Source: Sympetrum striolatum (taxonomy: Eukaryota; Arthropoda; Insecta; Odonata; Libellulidae). From it: a DNA stretch of 64,000 nucleotides. Of the stretch, positions 44,504 through 55,899 are shown one piece after another. The DNA lies in the NCBI GenBank assembly GCA_947579665.1, contig OX388343.1, positions 93,538,254-93,602,253 of the forward strand, given 5' to 3'. Positions within the stretch are counted from its first letter, which is position 1. The number at the start of each line of letters is the position of its first letter. A model generated the notes under the pieces. That model was not told where the DNA came from. It searched no databases and saw only the letters and a list, made by a program, of their open reading frames with translations. Position numbers and translations under genes: made by a program.

Positions 44504-46147
44504 TTGTCCTACGTTAGAGAGGTACAGGGAAAGATACAAACAGTGAGCTCGATAAGGGATATCGAAGGTAACATTACTTGCGATTCGAAGAGGAAAGCGA
44601 ATATTCTAAACGAATTTTACCAAAGCGTATTCACATCAGATTGTAACATAGAGATCCTCCCTAAGGTTAATATACTGGATTCCATGCCAAATATAACTTT
44701 TACGACAGACGGTATAGTTAAAATATTACGCAAAATTAAGCCAAATAAGTCGCCAGGGCCAGAAGGCATCCCAGCAAGAGTGCTTAAAGAACTGGCAGAA
44801 AGCGTCGCCCCTTATCTCAAAATTATATTTTGTAAATCGATAAATGAAGGTAGGGTCCCATCCGATTGGAAATTAGCTAATATTACCCCTGTTTACAAAA
44901 GCGGATTAAAGGAGGACCCAGGAAATTATAGACCTATATCATTAACTTCGCTGTCCGGAAAGGTAATGGAACATATCGTCGTAAGCTCACTCATGGGATT
45001 TTTAGATAGAAATGAATTCCTCGACGCAAACCAGCATGGTTTTCGTAAGACCCGATCATGTGAAACCCAACTTGCTCTATTTGTACACGATATCTTAAAG
45101 TCCGCCGAAAGTAAAAAGCAAGTGGACGCTATTTTCCTAGATTTCAAAAAAGCATTCGATAGAGTCCCCCACTACAAACTAATTTACAAACTAAAACTAG
45201 CGGGCATTAACAAGGAAGTAGTCGACTGGGTTAAGGATTTTCTCTACGAGAGGGAACAACAAGTTGTACTGGATGGCGTTAGCTCAAATAGAGTCAAAGT
45301 TACCTCTGGCGTACCTCAAGGCAGTGTAATTGGGCCTCTTCTTTTCCTTATTTATATCAATGACTTGAGTGACGAGATAGTTAGTAATGTGAGGATATTT
45401 GCGGATGACTCGGTTATATATAGGGAAATAACAAACGAGGAAGACCGGACATCTCTCTCAAACGATTTAGTCCTCATCCAAAGGTGGTGCGAAAAATGGG
45501 AATTAGATATTAACGTAAGTAAATGCTCCGTAGTTAATTTCTTCGAAAAGAAAAAAATGCGTCCAAATCACCCATACAAAATTAATGGAATTAGTATCAA
45601 AGTAGTAGATTCAGTTAAATATCTCGGGATCAACATTACTAATAACTTAAATTGGAGCACGCATATTCGAAAAATCTGCGGCAAAGCAAGTAAAAGGCTC
45701 GGCTTTGTAAAGCGTATTGTCGGTAAATGCGACGAAAAGGTGAGAGAGCGATGTTATTTTACCTTGGTCAGACCCCTTCTGGAATATGCGGCAAGTATAT
45801 GGGATCCGGCGGATGAAACGTGTACTCGCGAACTCGAGAAAGTGCAGCGTAAAGCGGTTCGTTTTGTTAAGAAATGCTACGATAAAAAAGCAAGCGTTAC
45901 AAAAATGCTCTCAGACGTAGGTTGGGAATCCTTGAAAGAAAGGAGATTGGAAGCTAGGCTGCGATTGCTTAATAAATTCAGGGAAACTACATTTTCGGAA
46001 GATACAATCGGTATCTTGCAACCCCCCTGCTACGTCGGTCGATCCGATAATGACCGTAAGTTAAGAGAAATAGATGCTAGGACGAATCGTTTCAGAGATT
46101 CATTCTTTCCGCGAACAATACGTGACAATAATCGAATAAGGAAGTAA
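44504..46147 (+). CDS. Reverse transcriptase of a non-LTR retrotransposon (partial)
   Basis: A 547-residue open frame with the whole RT core. Landmarks: KSPGPEGIPARVLKEL (82-97), NYRPISLTSLSGKVMEHIV (141-159), NQHGFRKTRSCETQL (176-190), AIFLDFKKAFDRVPH with catalytic Asp at 213, SGVPQGSVIGPLLFLIYIND (268-287), and IFADDSVIY with the Asp pair at 301-302. Phe replaces the more usual Tyr in the YADD box, a common variant in this group. A C-terminal domain of about 200 residues ends at a natural TAA. The start is a truncation edge: the first Met-like codon is TTG. The absence of stops and frameshifts implies a young insertion. Function would depend on an endonuclease supplied by another copy. Confidence 0.92.
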   Translation: MSYVREVQGKIQTVSSIRDIEGNITCDSKRKANILNEFYQSVFTSDCNIEILPKVNILDSMPNITFTTDGIVKILRKIKPNKSPGPEGIPARVLKELAESVAPYLKIIFCKSINEGRVPSDWKLANITPVYKSGLKEDPGNYRPISLTSLSGKVMEHIVVSSLMGFLDRNEFLDANQHGFRKTRSCETQLALFVHDILKSAESKKQVDAIFLDFKKAFDRVPHYKLIYKLKLAGINKEVVDWVKDFLYEREQQVVLDGVSSNRVKVTSGVPQGSVIGPLLFLIYINDLSDEIVSNVRIFADDSVIYREITNEEDRTSLSNDLVLIQRWCEKWELDINVSKCSVVNFFEKKKMRPNHPYKINGISIKVVDSVKYLGINITNNLNWSTHIRKICGKASKRLGFVKRIVGKCDEKVRERCYFTLVRPLLEYAASIWDPADETCTRELEKVQRKAVRFVKKCYDKKASVTKMLSDVGWESLKERRLEARLRLLNKFRETTFSEDTIGILQPPCYVGRSDNDRKLREIDARTNRFRDSFFPRTIRDNNRIRK

Positions 46148-46182
46148 TTTAGATTCAACTGGTGTTTACACCCCCTGCCACA

Positions 46183-46194
46183 CGCCGAAAGGCG
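46183..46194 (+). promoter_or_regulatory. 3' UTR stem-loop with GAAA tetraloop in LINE family B
   Basis: CGCCGAAAGGCG forms a perfect 4-bp stem closed by a GAAA (GNRA) tetraloop, about 18 nt before the (TAGATG)n tail. LINE RTs of the stringent type recognise 3' hairpins followed by short tandem repeats. I infer that role here. Confidence 0.5.
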
Positions 46195-46230
46195 GCTTGT
46201 AGGGTATTAATGTAGATGTAGATGTAGATG

Positions 46231-47926
46231 TTTTTTTCGAAAATGCTCCACTAGAGCGACATACGTATCCCATGATTATTCCGCGCAAATATATGCTTAC
46301 TGCTGATAGCGATCGTTACGTATGACTCAGGCCTTAATATGCTTAAGCCTTCAATTTACTTTTAAATTAAACAAAATCGATGGTGAAGGGAATAAATATA
46401 CAGGTGATAAATCGCTGGTAAATTTATTGTGCCGAATCATGCTCCGGCGCTATACATCATAATCATTGGACGTCGAACTGGGAACCGCAGCGCGGAAGGG
46501 CAGCCCTATTACCATAATCACTGCATCACCTCTGCTGGTAAGATGAGTGAGGAAGTGGCGGGACAGGTTAATGTGATAGGGTGCGCAATACGGAATGGGA
46601 GAAAGAGATAAATGAGGATGGGGAAATGGAGAGGGGAAGGGAGAGACAAGGGGGAGGAGAGGAAGATGCTCGAAGAGTGGACATTTGGGGAAGAAGAATG
46701 AGGGCTTGAAGAATGAATGGGTCTAAGGAGTGAAGGGAGTGGACGCAGAGACAAGAGAACTTTGGAAGAAGACAGAGTTGTAATTTAAATATATCCGAAA
46801 TAACGTATAGGTGGGCTCCTCGGTACAGTGTTTTCGCCTCTAACGTTTTATTGCAACAAAGAAAATTTTGATATCCCGGCAATGTAAATATGCTAAATAA
46901 TATATCAAGCACTTATTAACTTCCGCATAATCATAATTTGCTAAGTGTTTGATTTTTTATTTAGTATGGATTCCTTCCACAGAGTCGAGCCTTAGCATGT
47001 TATATTTAGCTTAAATGTAATTTTCTCTACAACTTTATATTAAACTTTCGCATGGAAATGATTGATTACCTTTTGGAAGTCTTCGCTTCGGTAGCTCAAT
47101 ATTTATATTAAATAACGTGTGAATTGCAACATTAGAACTATTTAATGGTGAATGGAAGTGGATGAGAGATTTGTATTTTATTAATAAAGATGCGATATTG
47201 GAGAATGAGGCATATCAGAATGAAATAGGTTAGAAAATTATTGTAATTGTAAGAAAGAGATGGTAGGTGATAATAAAAGTTAACTTGAGAAGAGAGGGGT
47301 GTAAACAAAGGCTTATTTAAGTGTTAGAAAAAAGCTGAAGAGGATTTATAAGAGGGCTGAATGGGATAAAATGAGTCAGTGAATTGCTTCAAATTGAGAG
47401 GAAACAAATTTCACCTAGTTTAACGTATTGAATGAAAAATAGAAAAAAACGGGAATACATTGGAAAAGAAGAGAAAGATGGTGAATGATGGGGAGGCAGA
47501 AAGTTTACTTAAGAGAAAGAGTTGCAGGGAGCGGAATAGGAGCAGTAATTAGGTAAGTTATGAGAGATTTGAGATGGAATAAATGAATGTAAATGAAGAT
47601 AAGTAAGTAGGTGGAAATTGAATGGGTATAAGGGAAGAGAGAACCATACACCGGAAATGGAGGGACGAAGTTTAAAGGGTTTTTGGGGTTAGACAAAAAG
47701 AGAGACAGGGAAATAGAGAGCTCGAGGATGGAAAAGCAGTTTGGACGGCCATCCTAGATTCGATAAATAATCATACATCATACGAATCGTATGCCACCAA
47801 ATGACTTCAGTTTAAGACATTTTGGGAAATGAATATCAACCACTGTTTCGACGAGTTTTTTTCATTATTAAGTGACAGAATTCGGACAAGTGGACTTACT
47901 AATCTGTGGAAAAAGTATGTATGAAT
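46231..47926. other. No recognisable gene
   Basis: AT-rich with a purine-rich plus strand at about 46550-46760 and 47450-47720. Frames on the minus strand across these stretches (for example 46912-46568) are Ser/Pro/Leu-rich products of that bias. Nothing else is identified. Confidence 0.4.
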
Positions 47927-48009
47927 GTACACTCCTGACCAAAATTAACGCAGTACCTCCCTAGCGATCCTTATGGCCGGTGCTGCGTTAATTTTGGCCA
48001 GGAGTGTAC
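47927..48009. mobile_element. Mariner-type mini-palindrome (solo TIR pair / MITE)
   Basis: GTACACTCCTGACCAAAATT at 47927 is repeated in reverse at the right end (AATTTTGGCCAGGAGTGTAC, ending 48009). The arms are about 31 bp and the gap about 20 bp. TA dinucleotides sit at both edges, as expected for Tc1/mariner insertion. The element is almost only the two terminal repeats of a mariner-like transposon and encodes nothing. Confidence 0.7.
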
Positions 48010-48755
48010 CATTGAAAATTTTATTTTGGTTCTCTATTGCGGATTTTGACGGCAAATTCTATGAAAATTTAGGAGCTAATTTAATAAAACACAGTGTTAT
48101 TATTAATCAGTTATGAAGTTGATATTAAACTGTCGAAGATATAATATGATTAAATTTAAAATTTTGAAGCTGTGTAGTGAAGAAAATCGTATAGTTGCAC
48201 GTATAAGTGTATATAATCGTTTGAAATATTCGAAATTTACATTTCGACTGAGACTAATAAATATCTAGTCAAAGTCGGATGTTGCAGCAAATATAGCGTT
48301 ACTTAGCCCGAGATTTCGAGAGTCTGAAATTTATTCGTATACAGTTATTTCGGACAATTAAGTTGATGCAACTTTTAGACAACTCTATGCAACATTTACT
48401 GTGCTCATGCCACTCGTCGGGGACCGGCACTAGATTTTAGGCAGTTTAAATTGAGAGAGAGACGCAAGGAAAGAGGGATGGAGGTAGAATGCAGGATGAG
48501 AAAAGGAGTTGGTGGAGGAGGCCTCAGCGGGGGGCAGCAGTAAGGACAGCGGGGGATCCACACTCGCCTCTTGACCAAATCTTGACTGCGATGCGGAATG
48601 CCACCGAAACGGAACACGACTGATGGGACACTCCATCCTCCACATCTTTCTCTCTTCCTCTTACACTCTACGCCTTCGATTCAAATCCGATGACTCTTGG
48701 AAGCATTGAAGAAATAAATTTTTCGCCCTGAAGAAATGTTTATATTTGCTAGGAA
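48010..48755. other. No recognisable gene
   Basis: AT-rich to about 48400, then GC-richer with overlapping minus-strand frames (48645-48405) of no known family. Nothing is supported as a gene. Confidence 0.4.
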
Positions 48756-49291
48756 GTGAAGAAGGACGCTAGTAATTGGAGAATTGTCTCCTTCCGTCAA
48801 GCCTCTAAACATTCTATCTTATCTTCTCTATCCTTGGAATATCTTTCTGTCACTAGATCAAAACATGATTTATCCTTCTTACATTCACTGCTGAACTCCC
48901 TTTATGACTGTCCTCTCTTAACTTCACTTATCAATTATCGTGTTCCAAACAGATCTACCCGTTTGACATCATTACTTCACTATACTACTCCTAGACTTTC
49001 AAGTGCTCCCTTTTCTTTCGTCTTCCTTCTCTGATGAACTCAATTCCTCCTTCTATTGATCCTTTCTCCCTATCTAAACGGAAGTTTTTGAACCTGAGCT
49101 TACCACACACCAGATCCATATAATTGTAAAATCTACCTTTATGTTTGTTTTCTTTTTCTCTATATTTTATGTCACTTTTTAACTATTTATGTTTATTACT
49201 TTACTATATGTATATTTTTATATTTCACTTTAAATTGGCATTGTTATGCTGTATGTGAGATATGAATAAATAAATAAAATAAATAAATAAA
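48756..49291 (+). pseudogene. Short 5'-truncated LINE with frameshifted RT C-terminus
   Basis: The open stretch at 48756-49034 encodes a piece similar to the C-terminal end of the family A RT: HDLSFLHSLLNSLYDCPLL, then YRVPNRSTRLTSLLHYTTPR, matching FDLKFLHAIFNGRCRTTDIL and SLRVPSRPSRNSNLLHVPRF in the minus-strand LINE. Near 49020 the frame shifts: IPSLMNSIPP...SKRKFLNLSL continues in another frame, matching IPTLFNSLLS onwards. A 3' UTR and a TAAATAAATAAA tail (49264-49291) follow. It is a dead copy with no RT core, related to but distinct from the 21.6-kb element. Confidence 0.75.
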
Positions 49292-52200
49292 TTTGTACGT
49301 TTCCTCTCCGCGCCATTCGGTGCACACTAGAATAGTTCTTCTATTTGGTATCAAAACAGCAACCGAAAAATTAATTGCAGCCAGTAAGCAATTTAAAATC
49401 AAAACTGATAACGAGAAATACCTAGCTGCTTTGCTTTGAGGGTTTCTTTTCTTTAATTTAACCTTTACAGTCAGAAAGTTATACTACATATCTGTGTATT
49501 TTTACAATGAAGTAAGATACTGGAAGAAATTCTTGGTATTTTGTGCTTGCTGTTTATATACTGTCTTCTTCAGGGCTTAACTTTGGTACAACCGTGTCGT
49601 TACTGTAGATATTTCGAATACGCAGAAAAACTTTTGATATTTTGGTTGATTATGGGCACATATTATTGTTTAAGTATGGAAAAAAAGAGATGTTAGAAAG
49701 GTAACGACTTGACATTATCGGAAATGCAGTGTGGTGGAGGTGTGATAGCTTAATAACTTATCTTTGATCTATCTTTTTAATCAACTTATTCTTTTAATGA
49801 TTCATACAAATACAAACAGAACTTAAAATCTGCAGTATGATTGGAGAAACTCTTCTTCACTCGTGCTTTATTTTAAATTATTGTATAATTTGAATTGTAG
49901 AAACTGAATTGACCATTAAAAATGTGAATTAAATTATTACTTCGATATTTAGTTGCCATATAATTTTTATTGATGTCTATGTCGGAATATTATTGTTCCT
50001 TAGCCAATACAAGCTGTGTTCTTTCTCTATTTTTCATTTCAAGGGGTTTTACTGAAGAATATCTTTGATCATCAGTCGTTAGCAGCGAGCGAAAAAAATT
50101 TAAATACTTGGATATAGCTTTCTCATTTAAAAATAAATTTAAGCTCTAGGAAAAGAATGAGCACTATAGAAAACATGATTTATTGTGAAACTTAAAAATG
50201 ATAAAATCGATGATAGATAGCTCCTTCTGTTAGCCCTCCTTTTAAGGCGTTTTTGGATACTGACAAAATAACCATGCTAGCTGACTTAAGATGCGATCAG
50301 AACTACTATATCTGTTAGCGTAAAATACCTATTTTATTTATAAAATAACCTTAACCATCAGGAAAAAGATGAGCATGATAGAAATAGTCCTTGAGGAATC
50401 CCTCTCGTTAAGGGGACAGCGGTAAATAGGATTTTAGTACCAAAATGATGAAAGATTTAGGAATGGGTAAACCATAAAAGCAAAGATGTACAATTAGATT
50501 AGAGGTGAAATGTAAAGCATTCGATGGGAATGGTGCACGAGAAGAGATACTTAGGAGGTTGTAAAAACTTAATTTTACTGGCGCAAACAATCATAACTTT
50601 AAAATTAAATTGAGCCTCTCGGCAAACTGACATATTCAAGTATTCATTTACAAGGCGAAGGGACGGCCGATTGGAATACGTTCCTCGAAGAAATCTTCAT
50701 ACCCTGCTTTGAGGATATTTAAGCATAAAAGGGGAAGCAGTTAAGTTCATATTTAACGACCTAGACGGAGTTGTAGATGCAGAGGAATGCTTGGAGCGGT
50801 GACGGACCCTCCCAATGACCCGTGGCCTCTTCGGTAGCGAGGAGAGGTCCCAAGAACCGAAAATCCCAACAGCTGACTATAATAAAAGTATCCTATAAAT
50901 TAAATGAAAAAGTAAGGTGGCAGTTGTGGAGATGGGCTATGTATCTTTAATGTAATGGTCATGGGATCGGGTTTTTGCGTTGCTATTCATCTTTTTTAGT
51001 GAACTACAAGAATGCTAGTTTTTGGTCATTGTGAAATTGGTTGAAACCGGACATACACTTCTTCGTTGACGATCCTTTTTTATACGAGTTTAGGGAATGA
51101 AAAACTGCAGGACTCAATTATTGGAAGGTGTTGATTTATTAGGGAGTATTTAGGGTGTAATAATCAATCAAAGTTTTATGGAAACTACTTCACATACACA
51201 GACGAGTAATACTCGAAAATTTTATGAGATTGTGCTGCTTTATTTAATCTTGAATATTTTTGAAAATGCCATGCCTATACAATATCCCATTTAAAAATTA
51301 TAGTAAGAAATGTATATTTTCTATAAGCAAAATAATGAACAGAAGATTGGATGGAAAAGTCAGGCAAGGCTTTAAAGAAAGTAACATTTTTTACGATTAA
51401 TTTTATGAACATCAAGTATGCATTTTTAACTGTAACTTTTATGAGCTGATCCCATTATAGATGATAAAATATTAGCTATCATCTCCTTTCCTGAATTCAT
51501 AGTTGTCATTGAGAAATTGTCTATCTCAATCATGATCATAATATCAGGTAATTGGTGATGCTGCTTCCTAATTAGACACATATTCCTGATCTTATAAGGT
51601 TTAAAAATCTCAGAACAATTGCTTACCCTGTCATTAGAATGACAAATTAGTTATTTTCTCCACTACTGGTATATAAATGACTGAAATCGGTGAAGTGTTA
51701 TCATTTGTGTACAACAAAAAGTAGTTAGTTGGGATAATCTTTCAAAAGCCAAAAGAAAAGTAAAAAATTACTTAAAATTGGTTTTTGCGAATAGTAGACC
51801 AGAATTCAATTTCTAAATTAGGATTTAATTTCTACGTTTTATGCGTACCTCATCCACTTACCTTTCATCACTCATAACGAATTTCTCTTTATGCTCAAGA
51901 GCCTAGTTAAAGGAAACTAAAGCAAATATTACCCATAAACCCCTTCTACTACATTTGTGTACACCTGTACATAACATCTCGAGTACGACGACGTTGATTG
52001 ATTCAAATCCACTCGGTGGACATTCTCAAACAACGTTAATAAATTCAGAACTTCGCAGCATACCCATCTAATGAAGCCCCTCAATTAATAGAATTAGCCA
52101 TAAATTTGTTTCTCGGAGCAACCATTATATAGAAACATTTCAATTAAACAAACACGCGAAGTATGTCCCTGCCTTTATTTGCCCATCCATTTGTCCTTAC

Positions 52201-53216
52201 CTAGTCCGCGAGACAGCGTGACATTTCCCATTCCCGTCTCTTTAAGTTCCTCTCAGATCCACGTGCATCGCATCTCTTTTTGTCCTCTCTTCTGTACCTC
52301 TCTCACACCTGTACAATCTCATCTTCCACTTTTGCAGTATTTTTCGTCTATTAAAAAGGATCTCCAGGGTTCTTCCACGCTCTTCTGTCAACTATTGCTC
52401 TCGAATGATCTTGATCATTGGTCAATTGACTATTTTCACCTTCTTGAATCGTCCGTGTCCTACTCTGGTTTTCCTATTTCCTTGCGAAGTCTACATTCAT
52501 TTCAATGCGCAACGAGGAGAGACATGCGGAAGCCTGTAGGTGCCTCAGATCAGTGTTTATCAGGTTCCCTATCCGAATATGACATATGACAACCATCAAA
52601 TGATTTCTGCTAGTGTGATGGAATTATATTCTCTTTATTCTTAGCGTATTATAATGGAATATTTAATACAAATCCACTTTGATACTAGCTGAATGTTGCA
52701 GAAAATAAAATCTCGGGATCCTACTTTATATTTCCGTCGCAAGCTAATAGCCGTTTTTTCTCCTTCCTTTTTTTCATGCAATCAACGTCTGTTTTCAGTT
52801 TCCTTTCACCCTCCTCATTGAAAAGTCAAGTCTCTGTAGGTTTTTGTCTGATACTTGTTGTATAGTCTCCAACTCATTAACTAAAACAAATTTGAGTGAT
52901 ACCAATAGAGACCATGAAGATGATCTTCGCTTACTCAGTTAGTAACACATTTGCCCAATTAGTTATTCTTTCATAAAATTTTTATTTTGATGTAATTACC
53001 ATTTTAGTTTATGAATCACCATAATTTATTGAAATATCTAGGGAATAAAATTCGGATATTTTGGTAAAAATTGGCTTATAAATTTATGTTGACTTTTAAA
53101 ATGTTGTTTTCTAAAATATATTATAAACGAACCAATTATTGACTGGATTGACAGCCACCTAAAAATCGAGATGTGTAAATTTAATTCGTAGTATGATCCA
53201 AGGATAATTATAAACA
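49292..53216. other. No recognisable gene
   Basis: AT-rich DNA. A less AT-rich segment at 50640-50880 has no clear frame. An open stretch at 52179-52589 (136 codons, Ser/Leu/Pro-rich) shows no domain that I recognise. I call no gene. Confidence 0.4.
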
Positions 53217-53280
53217 TTAGCCCAGAAAGTGGAATACCTGGATTCGAATCCCAATAATGTCGGCATTTTCACTTCTGTTT
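53217..53280 (+). mobile_element. SINE-like tRNA-derived fragment (family shared with 29321)
   Basis: AGCCCAGAAAGTGGAATACC, TGGATTCGAATCCCAATAAT (with B box GATTCGAATCC) and GTCGGCATTTTCACTT match the minus-strand copy at 29321-29402 in order and spacing. It is truncated at the A-box side. The sequence shared after the B box sets it apart from a plain tRNA pseudogene. Confidence 0.5.
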
Positions 53281-53595
53281 GCCCTTATACTAATTGTAAC
53301 ACATCCTCTAAGATAACAATTAAGATTACGTGAAGCGTCAGCTTTGATTTTCTTTTATCTTGAAACTTAAAACGTGTTTTGTACGATTGATCAGCAATTA
53401 ATTTTATTTCTTAGGAAATATATTGAACTTAATATTAGATTTTTTCATAACTTCCCCTTGATTTTATAGCGCGAATCATGTTTATTTCCGGGATTTAATT
53501 TGAATAATTAGTTTTTGATAATTATTTTACCTCGAGAGATAATTTTCTCCTGGTGATGATCATGGTGTTGATCCACAAAATTTTATGGTATTTTA

Positions 53596-54283
53596 ACTTT
53601 CTCCCTATACGTAGTATAGAGAAAGTATTGTATTCGCAAAAAAAACAAACTCCAGATTTCGACGGAAATAGATGTTTTGGGGCCCATAGAGCTCGTTTTC
53701 GCTATTTTCTCGAACATGTCTATCTGTGTGTCTATGTGTCTGTCTGTCTGTGGTAAAAAAGTTTGTGGGCGCTCTATCTTAAAAATTAATTATCCGATCA
53801 TTTTCAAAATTCATATTCAGTATTTTCCTAACAATGCCAAGAGTTGATTAGTTTTTGGTGAATATTGCTTAACCGAAGATGTGGTTTATCCGGAACAAAA
53901 TTTCGTTTCTTAAATATCTGTAAGAATGCAGTTTAGGTATATACAATTATGAACAAAAATTAGAGATAATGTACTTTACTACAACTTTTGTATGAAACAT
54001 TTTTTCGTAACACTGATTGTTTAGGAGTTATTCTTCAATAATGGTTAACCGGAAGTTGTTGTTTACCCAGAAATGGAAGTTTTTCATAGATATCTCTTTC
54101 AGAATGCAGTGTAGTTATATACAATTATGTACCAAAGTTATAGATAATGTATTTTACTACAGATGTTGTATGAAACATTTTCCTGTAACAGTCATTGTTT
54201 TGGAGTTATTTATATATTACCTGCATAGGCATCTGTTTTCAATAAATACGGAGAAAGTCATGTGTTGGTCACATCAGATTTTT
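53596..54283 (+). mobile_element. Palindrome-ended repeat, third copy
   Basis: Starts with the full palindrome (ACTTTCTCCCTATACG, TAGTATAGAGAAAGT), then ATTGTATTCGC, CCAGATTTCGACGG and a TGTC/TGTG tract (about 53720-53751), TTTGTGGGCGCTCTATC, about two units of the 178-bp repeat (markers at 53867 and 54043), and the common end GGAGAAAGTCATGTGTTGGT...CATCAGATTTTT. It is shorter than the 31-kb copy because it has fewer tandem units. No protein is encoded. Confidence 0.8.
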
Positions 54284-55784
54284 ATGTTATCTTCTGTAAC
54301 TATTACCCACAAGTAAGTAATCTATATTTATATTTTCTTTGAAAACTTTTCCGTGCAAATGTATTATATAAAATATCTATACGTACAACTAATATCCTAA
54401 CCAAGCACTATGAATTTAATCTTCTGTAAGAAAATGCTTTTTTTCTGGATCGCCTTGATGCAATATTGCTTAAAAGAAAATATAGGGTTTCCTGTTGAAA
54501 TAATTATAAATGAGGTAGATATTATTTTCTACGATATAAATGACAAATTACTCTTAATAACAATTACTAGCGATATTATCTCTTTGCGGGTTTTTATATT
54601 TTCCCCCTTTGCTTCCTATCCCTAATTCAATTTCTTCTGCAACTCATACACTTTCCTCGATTCTCCTTCATACTACCCACACTCTCTCTTTAATATAAGT
54701 GCACATCTCTCTTTTTCCATCCCGTGAGCCCACATTCCAGCCGCGACGAAGCCTCTCCTCTCAGACATTGAGACATTTGAACTCGTGTGTGTTCCATCGC
54801 CGCGACAACCTCTCCTTTCCTTTTACTGTGTTATCTTCCTCCTCTTCGCTCTAACATCCTCTCATGCCTCATCTTTTCTCTCCTCCTCCCTTCCTTTCCA
54901 AAACATACCCTCCTCGTCCTGCTTTTACTTTTATTCGCACGACTCTAGCTATGCCTCATTCTCTCTTCCACTTTTCCTATTTTTTCCTATACTGTTCTTT
55001 TCATCTCCCGTCATATCTTGAGCAACAACTTTTACTAATTATAAGCTCATTGATTCTCCACATATTTTTTAACTAGAGCAACGTTAATTCATTCGTTAAA
55101 AGGAAGCATCCTTTCTAAAAGTGTTAGCAAACGTTAATTTATGGGGATGTAAAATTGTAATTTTTATATTTAAAGAAACCCGGATTAATCATTCATGTAG
55201 CCATTAAATTCCCTATTTTATTGTAAAATTATATTCAAATTGATTGAAGCGAGAAGTATTTTTGAATATAATTTTGTGATTTTAGCAAAAATTTAATATA
55301 GAGTAGTTTATTTTATATAAACTTTAAACATTTAAATGAATTAAATCTTTAGAAACTATTTGACTAGAGATTGAAGATATTCCGTTTTAATGCAGATTTA
55401 TTTTTATCATTCGTGCTAATAGTGATGAGTGCGTTGTTTGTGATTTAAAATATAACACATTATACTTATATTAGTAAAATGTTAATGACTTAAACCTGAG
55501 CCTTAAGTTAAACCCTGAAAAAAGAGAGAAGGATAATAGCCTACATATAACTATAAAATATCGTACAGGGATACGGAAGTTGATTCTGTTCGGGGCCCAC
55601 GAACCGATAATCTAACATTATGTAGCCCTCAACTATATTCAGCTTCTGAACTTTAAATATACGTCTTCTAAATAACACCTAGCAAGCAGCTCATTTTCGG
55701 TGAAATTTTACACAATTCTATAATAAGATGGTATCTAAATACCGAGTTACAGTCAAATCTCAGTAACTTGACTTTGTTGGTTTG
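54284..55784. other. No recognisable gene; pyrimidine-rich stretch at about 54600-55010
   Basis: A pyrimidine-rich plus strand gives Ser/Phe/Leu-rich open frames (54785-55021, 54864-55076) that look compositional. The rest is AT-rich. No gene is supported. Confidence 0.4.
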
Positions 55785-55899
55785 TAATATACCATTTTAT
55801 TGTATTTCATACGACATCTCTGATGGGTTAGATGGAAGAAGAGACTTTTAAGTCTCAATCTCGCCCAAATAAAGACGATTTATTATTATCATTATTATC
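55785..55899 (+). mobile_element. LINE 3' end (5'-truncated, CR1/L2-like tail)
   Basis: GATGGGTTAGATGGAAGAAG leads to a perfect hairpin GAGACTTTTAAGTCTC (55841-55856), then CCCAAATAAAGACG, then a TTATTATTATCATTATTATC tail. Hairpin, AATAAAG and a TTA-type microsatellite tail are typical of 3' ends of CR1/L2-like LINEs. No coding part remains. The left edge is approximate. Confidence 0.5.

Larger units (their letters stand above)
44500..46230 (+). mobile_element. 5'-truncated CR1/Jockey-type LINE (family B)
   Basis: A plus-strand non-LTR retrotransposon of about 1.7 kb. It opens abruptly at about 44500 after a T run, inside the linker before the RT domain. It carries an uninterrupted RT frame to 46147 and an 80-bp 3' UTR. 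The UTR holds a CGCC-GAAA-GGCG stem-loop (46183-46194) and ends in a (TAGATG)n tail. The tail differs from the (TAAA)n tail of the 21.6-kb LINE, so the two belong to separate families. Endonuclease and ORF1 are missing. T runs flank both sides, so microhomology at insertion is possible. Confidence 0.88.

Noticed and set aside
44926..45147. Minus-strand frame inside the family B LINE
   Set aside because: Shadow of the RT coding strand.
52179..52589. 136-codon open frame resembling a LINE C-terminus in composition
   Set aside because: No alignment by eye to either LINE RT in the window and no tail downstream.
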